From Oscillospiraceae bacterium (GTDB lineage: Bacteria > Bacillota > Clostridia > Oscillospirales > Ruminococcaceae), in assembly GCA_017424665.1 (NCBI GenBank), contig JAFOYK010000014.1:1-5036 (forward strand): 5,036 nt of DNA. The letters are read 5' to 3'. Below, piece after piece: positions 1 to 4,529 of the stretch. Below the pieces are notes generated by a model, which made no database searches, was not told where the DNA came from, and worked only from the letters and a program-made list of their open reading frames with translations. Position 1 is the stretch's first letter; every line of letters begins with the position of its first letter. A program made the position numbers and the translations under genes.

Positions 1-1
1 A

Positions 2-241
2 GTAATCACCGAAAACTGTCAGAACTCCCTTTTTGAAAGTCTTATAGAGTGTTTTGCAAAAATTATCAGCAATTGCTATGACAAACCCGGACTTACAGAA
101 AGCGAAGCAAAATATGTTGACTATAAGGAAGCTTCAAACATAGTAATGCTTTTGCGTAAATGGGCTAAAGACGGAATGAACGAACCGATAGAATCAATGG
201 TAAAAGTTTGTATGTATTCAAATACAGATGCAAAAAGGTAA
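2..241 (+). CDS. C-terminal part of a probable TetR/AcrR-family transcriptional regulator (5' end outside window)
   Basis: An open frame enters from the left edge and gives 79 residues before TAA at 239-241. The visible part is helical and has no DNA-binding domain; that would lie upstream of the window. The stretch around residues 43-70, with LLRKWAKDGMNEP followed by IESMV, resembles the last helices of TetR-type ligand/dimerisation domains, where a W-x-x-x-G-M-x-E/P pattern followed by an amphipathic helix is common. This is recognition by pattern only. If correct, the protein is a cytoplasmic homodimeric repressor with an N-terminal helix-turn-helix. It lies upstream of and parallel to the dehydrogenase gene but is separated from it by a terminator, so regulation of that neighbour is possible but not shown. 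It could also be another helical regulator. Confidence 0.55.
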   Translation, partial: VITENCQNSLFESLIECFAKIISNCYDKPGLTESEAKYVDYKEASNIVMLLRKWAKDGMNEPIESMVKVCMYSNTDAKR

Positions 242-265
242 CAGTTTTAAAAACTGTTACCTTTT
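233..265 (+). terminator. Intrinsic terminator overlapping the stop codon of the regulator gene
   Basis: The 16-nt arms 233-248 and 250-265 are perfectly complementary around a single A at 249; in practice about 14 bp with a small A/T loop. The stem core is GGTAACAG/CTGTTACC, flanked by A-runs on the left and T-rich sequence on the right (TTTTATTT, then a run of seven T at 274-280). The stop codon TAA (239-241) lies inside the left arm, so the hairpin can only form after the ribosome has cleared the end of the gene. The A/T flanks make it potentially active in both directions. Confidence 0.8.
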
Positions 266-278
266 ATTTACAGTTTTT

Positions 279-319
279 TTGTTTTGTTAATTTTCAAACG
301 ATAATTTCTCCGTTAATAT
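279..319 (+). promoter_or_regulatory. Possible promoter for the dehydrogenase gene (weak)
   Basis: The upstream terminator implies that the dehydrogenase gene has its own promoter in this AT-rich gap, but no consensus one is visible. Two readings are possible. One is TTGTTT (279-284) with a short 15-nt spacer and GATAAT (300-305). The other is TTTTCA (291-296) with a 17-nt spacer and TAATAT (314-319). Both would start transcription downstream of the left arm of the inverted repeat at 300-350. In that case the repeat would act as a DNA element rather than an RNA hairpin. Confidence 0.3.
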
Positions 320-350
320 TAAAACAAATGAATAAAAAGGAGAAATTATC
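300..350 (+). repeat. Perfect 12-bp inverted repeat enclosing the ribosome binding site of the dehydrogenase gene
   Basis: GATAATTTCTCC at 300-311 is the exact reverse complement of GGAGAAATTATC at 339-350, with a 27-nt A/T-rich spacer. The right arm holds the Shine-Dalgarno sequence GGAG (339-342) and ends directly before the ATG at 351. In a transcript that includes both arms the hairpin would hide the ribosome binding site. If transcription starts inside the spacer, the repeat could instead be an operator, because its left arm contains a -10-like GATAAT. The repeat is seen directly; its role is inferred. Confidence 0.6.
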
Positions 351-1235
351 ATGGCAGATTTCAGAGCAGACTATAGCAAATTCACCGTTGAAGACCTTGG
401 CTGGGACAGAGTTCCTTTCACAGACGTTGACAAAAAGGTTACCGACCTTATGGATTTCACCGGCAAAACCGTTATCGTAACCGGTGCAGGCGGTGTTGGC
501 CTTGGAAGAGCACTTGCACATCGTTTTGCAGCTCTCGGCGCAAAAGTTGTTATGAACGATATCAACGAAGAAGGCCTTATGAAAAACGCAAAAGAAGTCG
601 AAGAAAAATGGAATACCAAAGTATATCCCATTGTTGCAGACCTTGAAAACTTCGACAGCGTAAAAGAATTCTTTGCAAAAGCAAACGAAGCTCTCGGCGG
701 ACATATCGACGTTGTTATCAACAACGCAACCCATACCAGCTACGGTCCCTTCTTCATGTTCACCGAAGAACAGATCGATACCACTGTAAGAGGCGCACTT
801 CTTTCAGTTATCTATTGCCTCCGCTGCGCATGCGATTATATGATTCCCCAGGGTTACGGCAAAATTGTAAACATTTCTTCCGAAAGCTCTTACAGCAAAA
901 ACAACGAAAACATCGTTCTCTATGCTGCAACCAAATCCGCAATGAACGGCCTTACCCGCGGACTTGCAAACGAACTCGCTCCTTTCGGAATCATGGTAAA
1001 CGGCGTTGCTCCCGGCCTTATGTTCCACGATCAGCTTCGTTATGTTTTCGATTATCCTACCGAAGAAAACCTCGGCGTAAGACAGACCATGTGCCAGGGT
1101 GTTGCGGATACCATCTGCAAACGTCCTTCTCTTGCTGATGAAGTTGCAAACACCGTTGTTTACCTTGCAAGTGATGCAAACACCTATATCTATGGCCAGA
1201 CCATTCTCAACGGCGGCGGCATCAACGTATTCTGA
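351..1235 (+). CDS. Short-chain dehydrogenase/reductase (SDR) family NAD(P)-dependent oxidoreductase
   Basis: This 294-residue soluble Rossmann-fold oxidoreductase begins at an ATG with GGAG 8 nt upstream. Residues 1-35 are a charged N-terminal extension not found in minimal SDRs of about 250 residues. The fold starts at residue 38 with the glycine-rich dinucleotide loop TGAGGVGLG (44-52). D70 at the end of the second strand suggests NAD(H) preference. D97 and NNA (124-126) are the usual adenine-pocket and strand-4 motifs. Catalytic Ser is S177 (NISS), and the YxxxK pair is Y191/K195. PG (221-222) and a C-terminal NGGG loop (about 288-291) complete the pattern. Two oddities are one extra residue in the glycine loop and Thr145 where the catalytic Asn is usual. 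The helix before the Ser reads like acyl-CoA or cyclic-alcohol dehydrogenases, but the substrate cannot be told. Nearly all Asn codons are AAC and no Ile codon is ATA, which suggests high expression. It appears monocistronic between two terminators. Confidence 0.93.
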   Translation: MADFRADYSKFTVEDLGWDRVPFTDVDKKVTDLMDFTGKTVIVTGAGGVGLGRALAHRFAALGAKVVMNDINEEGLMKNAKEVEEKWNTKVYPIVADLENFDSVKEFFAKANEALGGHIDVVINNATHTSYGPFFMFTEEQIDTTVRGALLSVIYCLRCACDYMIPQGYGKIVNISSESSYSKNNENIVLYAATKSAMNGLTRGLANELAPFGIMVNGVAPGLMFHDQLRYVFDYPTEENLGVRQTMCQGVADTICKRPSLADEVANTVVYLASDANTYIYGQTILNGGGINVF

Positions 1236-1278
1236 TAAAACAATCTCTTTTCTATTTAATCTACAACTACCCCCAAAG

Positions 1279-1308
1279 AAAAAAGACAGCCGGAAGGCTG
1301 TCTTTTTT
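1279..1308 (+). terminator. Strong intrinsic terminator of the dehydrogenase gene
   Basis: Arms 1279-1291 and 1296-1308 form a perfect 13-bp stem, with a GACAGCC/GGCTGTC core extended by six A-T pairs, capped by a GGAA (GNRA-type) tetraloop at 1292-1295. The T-run 1303-1308 is the release tract. The A-run on the left would let it work from the other side as well. The -35 box of the next promoter starts 2 nt after the stem. Confidence 0.93.
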
Positions 1309-1309
1309 C

Positions 1310-1338
1310 TTGACAAACACAAATTGAAGTGATATCAT
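1310..1338 (+). promoter_or_regulatory. Sigma-70/SigA-type promoter for the riboswitch operon
   Basis: A perfect -35 box TTGACA (1310-1315) and a -10 box TATCAT (1333-1338) are separated by exactly 17 bp. The predicted start, near 1345-1346, coincides with the first base of helix P1 of the riboswitch, which supports both calls. The promoter begins directly at the end of the preceding terminator, so the two genes are insulated. Confidence 0.88.
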
Positions 1339-1345
1339 ATCATAC

Positions 1346-1439
1346 ATATTAAGGGAGTAGTTGGCGCGCATCGCGCGTTATGTTATTCGTCATCACGCCC
1401 AAAAGGCCGGATAATGTATTAAACAACAAGACTTTTTAT
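1346..1439 (+). promoter_or_regulatory. yybP-ykoY family manganese (Mn2+) riboswitch aptamer
   Basis: The leader carries the hallmarks of this class: GGGAGTAG (1353-1360), CGTCATCACG (1388-1397), CCGG (1407-1410) and CAAGAC (1427-1432). The helices fit. P1 is 1346-1353/1432-1439 with a tandem U-U. An inner pairing joins GTTG 1360-1363 to CAAC 1424-1427. P2 is CGCGC 1365-1369/GCGCG 1373-1377. P3 is 1379-1386/1411-1418 (8 bp with two G-U). The tip stem is GCC 1397-1399/GGC 1405-1407. In characterised members the GGGAGUAG and GUCA-containing loops dock to bind Mn2+ (established for the class), and most act as genetic ON switches. The optional P4 hairpin found in several members is absent. The downstream gene is a cation antiporter, a type of gene that fits this class. 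Confidence 0.87.
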
Positions 1440-1475
1440 TACAAAGAAACGTAATGGAAGGCCTTGTATTTTTTT
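1426..1475 (+). terminator. Riboswitch terminator 1 (competes with the aptamer)
   Basis: Bases 1426-1442 pair with 1451-1467 in a 17-position helix: 13 Watson-Crick pairs, three G-U and one A-C mismatch, with an 8-nt loop at 1443-1450. An A and seven T (1469-1475) follow. The left arm includes CAAGAC and the 3' strand of P1, so this hairpin and the folded aptamer exclude each other. This is the expected layout for termination when Mn2+ is low and read-through when it is high. The pairings are seen; the switching is inferred. Confidence 0.72.
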
Positions 1476-1506
1476 GCCTTCGTTACGGAAAAACGGAGGT
1501 TTTTTT
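1457..1506 (+). terminator. Riboswitch terminator 2 / SD-masking hairpin with its anti-terminator
   Basis: Bases 1477-1484 pair with 1492-1499 (eight pairs, one G-U, 7-nt loop), followed by seven T (1500-1506), which makes a second terminator-like hairpin. Its right arm contains the Shine-Dalgarno GGAGG, so it can also block translation. GAAGGC (1457-1462) can instead pair with GCCTTC (1476-1481), which breaks this hairpin and exposes the SD. GAAGGC is itself locked in terminator 1 when that forms. The structures therefore form one linked switch: the aptamer frees GAAGGC, which opens the ribosome site. Confidence 0.62.
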
Positions 1507-2424
1507 ATGATGTACATTCTTTTGGTCCTTGGCTTTGTTCTTCTTATCAAAGGCGCAGATTTCTTTGTTGACGGTGCTTCTTCCGTCGCAAAACTTCTTA
1601 AAGTTCCTTCTGTAATCATCGGCCTTACCATTGTCGCAATGGGAACCAGCGCACCGGAAGCCGCTGTAAGCATTTCCGCGGGTCTTTCCGGAAGCAGCGA
1701 TATCGCTCTCAGCAACGTGATCGGTTCCAACATTTTCAATCTTCTTATCGTTGTGGGCGTTTCCGCAATAATCTGCCCGATGAAAACAGAAAAAGTTATT
1801 ATGCAGCGCGATATCTGGTGGAGCCTTGGCGCAACTGTTGCGGTTCTTATTATGATGATCGACATGAAAGTTTCCACCATTGAAGGAATCCTTCTTCTTG
1901 CAGCAATGATCGCTTATATCGTTGTTCTTGTTCTTGCCGCAAAGAAAAACCGCGACGAAGGTGAAGAAGTTAAAGCTCTTTCTCCGCTTAAAAGTGTTCT
2001 TTTCATAATCGGCGGCCTTGCGGCAATTGTAATTGGCGGAGACCTTGTTGTTGATTCCGCTTGTGATATTGCCACCGCTTTCGGAATGAGCGAAGCACTT
2101 ATCGGTCTTACCATTGTCGCAATGGGAACTTCTCTTCCGGAACTTGTAACTTCCGTTGTGGCCGCAAGAAAAGGCGACAGCGGCCTTGCTCTTGGTAACG
2201 TTGTCGGTTCCAACATCTTTAACCTGCTCTTCATTCTTGGTTCCGCTTCCGCTCTTACCAGCATCAACGTTGCTTCCGAACTTTTTATCGACACCGCAAT
2301 CCTCATCGGCGTAACCGTTATGATGTATTTCCTTTGCCGTTCCAAAGAAAAAACCAGCCGTCCGGAAGGAATCGTCTGCGTTCTTGCCTATGCCGCATAT
2401 ATGGCATATATTATTCTCAGATAA
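1507..2424 (+). CDS. Calcium/sodium antiporter, CaCA superfamily (YrbG-like), probable Mn2+-regulated cation exporter
   Basis: This 305-residue inner-membrane protein has about ten hydrophobic segments and two homologous halves, as in bacterial YrbG-type cation/Ca2+ exchangers of usual length. The alpha-1 repeat runs from GLTIVAMGTSAPE (39-51) to NVIGSNIFN (70-78). The alpha-2 repeat runs from GLTIVAMGTSLPE (200-212) to NVVGSNIFN (231-239). E51 and E212, with the GTS and SNIFN residues, form the ion site in the family. A charged loop at about 146-157 joins the halves. The start is ATG 1507 with GGAGG 7 nt upstream; a longer frame from a TTG at 1474 lies in the riboswitch terminator and is not used. 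Family members usually exchange Na+ or H+ for Ca2+. Control by a manganese riboswitch suggests that this one exports Mn2+, perhaps besides Ca2+ (inference). Both halves share a 23-bp exact DNA repeat. Confidence 0.93.
   Translation: MMYILLVLGFVLLIKGADFFVDGASSVAKLLKVPSVIIGLTIVAMGTSAPEAAVSISAGLSGSSDIALSNVIGSNIFNLLIVVGVSAIICPMKTEKVIMQRDIWWSLGATVAVLIMMIDMKVSTIEGILLLAAMIAYIVVLVLAAKKNRDEGEEVKALSPLKSVLFIIGGLAAIVIGGDLVVDSACDIATAFGMSEALIGLTIVAMGTSLPELVTSVVAARKGDSGLALGNVVGSNIFNLLFILGSASALTSINVASELFIDTAILIGVTVMMYFLCRSKEKTSRPEGIVCVLAYAAYMAYIILR
1624..1646 (+). repeat. 23-bp exact direct repeat, copy 1 (alpha-1 repeat of the antiporter; copy 2 at 2107-2129)
   Basis: The same 23 bases, encoding the LTIVAMGT core of the ion-binding repeat, occur at 1624-1646 and 2107-2129, in the same frame and 483 nt apart. 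The two halves of the protein come from an ancient duplication, so protein similarity is expected. Exact identity over eight codons, including third positions, is more than the protein needs. The copies could recombine to delete 161 codons. Confidence 0.85.
2107..2129 (+). repeat. 23-bp exact direct repeat, copy 2 (alpha-2 repeat of the antiporter)
   Basis: This is the second copy of the exact repeat described at 1624-1646. It encodes the same LTIVAMGT core in the second half of the antiporter, leading into SLPE instead of SAPE. Confidence 0.85.
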
Positions 2425-2436
2425 ACGGAGATTTTT

Positions 2437-2709
2437 ATGGAAAAATATGAAGTTTATTATGATATTACATTAATAGGCTTTCTTTGGGTCAATGAAGATT
2501 ATAAATATCGCTACGAACCGTTTTATGAAGGTGTTGAAAGGGTTAAAGACCGTGCCTGCCTTCTTAAAGTTATGGAAAACGGAACTGACGGAGAATTCGG
2601 CGAACCAATCCCATTTTTTCAGGAAAGGCTCCGTTATATGAAACTTTGGAAGCTTGGTGTAATAAATTATCAGACGGATAAATTTGCTATAAAAAGAATA
2701 ACGGAATAA
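2437..2709 (+). CDS. Hypothetical 90-residue aromatic-rich protein, second gene of the Mn-riboswitch operon
   Basis: This ATG has GGAG 6 nt upstream and lies only 12 nt after the antiporter stop with no terminator between, so the two genes are almost certainly co-transcribed from the riboswitch promoter. There is no signal peptide or membrane segment; it looks soluble. It is rich in aromatics (nine Tyr, six Phe, two Trp in 90). The N-terminal part, YEVYYDITLIGFLWVNEDYKY (4-24), looks like two beta strands. The centre has GEPIPFFQERL (55-65) and the end has YQTDKFAIKRI (78-88). I have the impression of similar short clostridial proteins of unknown function with an IPFF...TDxF pattern, but cannot name a family. 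There are no Cys/His metal clusters (a single Cys, C41). Codon use is more AT-rich than in the antiporter (four of six Ile are ATA). Its role is unknown; co-regulation with a cation exporter is the only clue. Confidence 0.8.
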   Translation: MEKYEVYYDITLIGFLWVNEDYKYRYEPFYEGVERVKDRACLLKVMENGTDGEFGEPIPFFQERLRYMKLWKLGVINYQTDKFAIKRITE

Positions 2710-2736
2710 AAAAGGCACCGCGCTGCGGTGCCTTTT
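2710..2736. terminator. Bidirectional intrinsic terminator between convergent genes
   Basis: An 11-bp perfect stem (AAAAGGCACCG at 2710-2720 with its complement at 2726-2736) carries a 5-nt loop. It begins at the base after the stop codon of the 90-residue gene. It has T-rich sequence on the plus-strand exit side and, read from the minus strand, a run of at least six T. It therefore serves both the riboswitch operon and the ABC exporter gene that converges on it; the exporter stop codon is 13 nt away. Confidence 0.92.
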
Positions 2737-2749
2737 ATTTTATCTTTTA

Positions 2750-4501
2750 TCAGCTTTCAGCCATCATCTGAAGGTTATAATAAACGCCTTTTTTCTCCAT
2801 AAGTTCATCGTGGCTGCCTTGTTCAACAAAACCTTCGTCGTTGAGAACGAGAATGGTTTTCGCGTTGCGAATGGTGCTAAGGCGGTGTGCAATGGTGAAG
2901 ACGGTTCTTCCTTCGGAAAGACGTTCAAGGCTCTTCTGAACCATTCTTTCGCTTTCGTTATCAAGAGCGGAAGTGGCTTCGTCAAGAATGAGCACCGCCG
3001 GGTTTTTAAGGAAAACACGGGCGATGGAAATTCTCTGTTTCTGTCCGCCGGAAAGTTTAACTCCGCGCTCGCCTACATAAGTGTCATAACCGTTTTCAAG
3101 GGCGGAAATGAATTCGTGTGCGCCGGCAAGTTTTGCGGCTTCAATAACTTCTTCGCGGGTCGCGTCGGGTTTTCCGTAAAGGATGTTTTCAAAAATGCTT
3201 CCGCTGAAGAGATAAACGTCCTGCTGAACAACGCCGATGTTGTTGCGAAGGCTCGAAAGAGTTATGCTGCGGATATCTTTTCCGTCAAGAAGGATCCTTC
3301 CTTCGGAAACGTCATAGAAACGGGGGATAAGGTTGGAAAGAGTGGTTTTGCCGCCGCCGGAAGGTCCGACCAAAGCGATGTTGTCGCCGGGGTTAACGTG
3401 AAGATTGATTCCGGAAAGAACGGTTTCGTCCGAATCGTTATATCCGAAGGCGACGTTTTCAAGAACGATTTCGCCGGTCACGTTTTCAATGGGCTCTGCG
3501 TCAGGAGAATCGGTGATTTCCGGTTCAACGTCCATAATTTCATAAAAACGCTCGATTCCGGTGAAGCCCTGCATAAATGTTTCGGTAAACTGGGCAAGGC
3601 GGGAAACAGTGTTTAAAAGAACGGTTGTATAGAGAAGATAAGCAACATAGTCACCGGCGGTGATTTTTCCGTTCATAAGGAAAATTCCGCCCATTACAAC
3701 AACGGAAATATACATGCAGCCGTCGAAAAGACGGATTACGCAATGGAGCTTTCCAAGAGCTTTGTATGCTTTGCGTTTGATTTCAAGGAAAATTTCGTTG
3801 TTCTTTTTAAATTTTTCTTTTTCAATTCCTTCGTTGGCAAAGGACTGAACAACGCGGATTCCGAGAAGGCTGTCTTCGATCTGTGCATTGATCTCACCGA
3901 TCTGGGAACGTTCGGAATAAAATGCGCGTTCAAGTTCATGGCGGATTTTAAGAATGAAAAATCCAAGGAACGGAATCATCAGGAAAATGAAAATTGTAAG
4001 GGGAACGTTGACTCCCATAAGGATTATGAACGAAGCAACGAATTTTACAATTCCGATAAGAACTTCTTCCGGTGCGTGGTGGGAAAATTCGGTAACGTCG
4101 AAAAGGTCTTTGGAAAGGCGGCTCATAAGCTGGCCGACTTTGTTGTTGCTGTAAAAGCTGAAGCTTAAATCCTGAAGATGGGAGAAAAAATCCCTTCTCA
4201 TATCCGCTTCAAGATGGGCGCCCATAAGATGGCCGATGTTTACCATGAAATAGTTCGCGCAGGTGTCGATTACACGAAGAAGAAGATAAATTCCGGCAAT
4301 TTCAAGAATCATCTGAACGGTAAGGGAACCGAGATCGTCGGTTGCGGCGTTGGTGATGGTTCTTACGATCATCGGAAGAACGATATCGCAAAGAGTTGTA
4401 AGAATTGCGCAGAAAAGGTCAAGCGCAAGGGTCGGAAGATAAGGTTTATAATATGGCATAAAGCGTCGGAGAAGGCCGGCTTTTCCCATTTTCTTTTCCA
4501 T
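2750..4501 (-). CDS. ABC exporter half-transporter (fused membrane domain and ATPase, MsbA/BmrA-like)
   Basis: This complete 583-residue protein has the usual length of a type I exporter half-transporter and probably works as a homodimer in the cytoplasmic membrane. Residues 1-320 are the six-helix membrane domain, with hydrophobic segments near 20-46, 60-87, 145-185, 250-277 and 283-305 and the coupling-loop pattern SRLSKDLFDV. The ATPase starts near 340. Its motifs are A-loop Y354, Walker A GPSGGGKTT (379-387, K385), Q-loop Q427, signature LSGGQ (483-487), Walker B ending in D507 with catalytic E508, D-loop SALD (511-514) and switch H539. All key residues are present, so it should be active. 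Substrate is unpredictable; drugs, lipids or peptides are typical. The ATG is the first start after an in-frame stop; AAAGGA lies upstream with a rather long 11-nt spacing. It starts 28 nt after the mreB-like gene and probably shares its transcript. Confidence 0.95.
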   Translation of the reverse strand: MEKKMGKAGLLRRFMPYYKPYLPTLALDLFCAILTTLCDIVLPMIVRTITNAATDDLGSLTVQMILEIAGIYLLLRVIDTCANYFMVNIGHLMGAHLEADMRRDFFSHLQDLSFSFYSNNKVGQLMSRLSKDLFDVTEFSHHAPEEVLIGIVKFVASFIILMGVNVPLTIFIFLMIPFLGFFILKIRHELERAFYSERSQIGEINAQIEDSLLGIRVVQSFANEGIEKEKFKKNNEIFLEIKRKAYKALGKLHCVIRLFDGCMYISVVVMGGIFLMNGKITAGDYVAYLLYTTVLLNTVSRLAQFTETFMQGFTGIERFYEIMDVEPEITDSPDAEPIENVTGEIVLENVAFGYNDSDETVLSGINLHVNPGDNIALVGPSGGGKTTLSNLIPRFYDVSEGRILLDGKDIRSITLSSLRNNIGVVQQDVYLFSGSIFENILYGKPDATREEVIEAAKLAGAHEFISALENGYDTYVGERGVKLSGGQKQRISIARVFLKNPAVLILDEATSALDNESERMVQKSLERLSEGRTVFTIAHRLSTIRNAKTILVLNDEGFVEQGSHDELMEKKGVYYNLQMMAES

Positions 4502-4529
4502 GATGAATTACGTCCTTTCTGATGAAAAA

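Noticed and set aside
208..480. 90-codon plus-strand frame bridging the regulator end and the SDR start
   Set aside because: It crosses a terminator and overlaps two real genes in another frame; no SD.
294..734. 146-codon frame on the minus strand under the dehydrogenase
   Set aside because: It overlaps the start of the SDR gene, is Phe/Cys-rich without any motif, and is explained as an antisense shadow.
804..1322. 172-codon frame on the minus strand
   Set aside because: It is antisense to the SDR and runs through the terminator hairpin; no recognisable protein features.
1365..1377. GC-rich palindrome CGCGC/GCGCG considered as a stand-alone operator
   Set aside because: It is fully explained as helix P2 of the riboswitch aptamer.
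1474..1506. Upstream TTG start that would add 11 residues to the antiporter
   Set aside because: These bases form the second riboswitch hairpin and the SD itself. ATG 1507 has a correctly spaced GGAGG and starts directly with the first membrane helix.
1419..1880. 153-codon minus-strand frame covering the riboswitch
   Set aside because: It is antisense to the antiporter and to a structured leader; low-complexity translation.
2470..2718. 82-codon minus-strand frame opposite the 90-residue gene
   Set aside because: It begins inside the terminator stem and lacks an SD. The plus-strand gene has a good SD and operon spacing.
2810..3616. 268-codon open frame on the plus strand
   Set aside because: It lies wholly antisense to the well-supported ABC exporter. 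Its translation shows no family pattern, and it has no SD of note. It is a by-product of the codon bias of the real gene.
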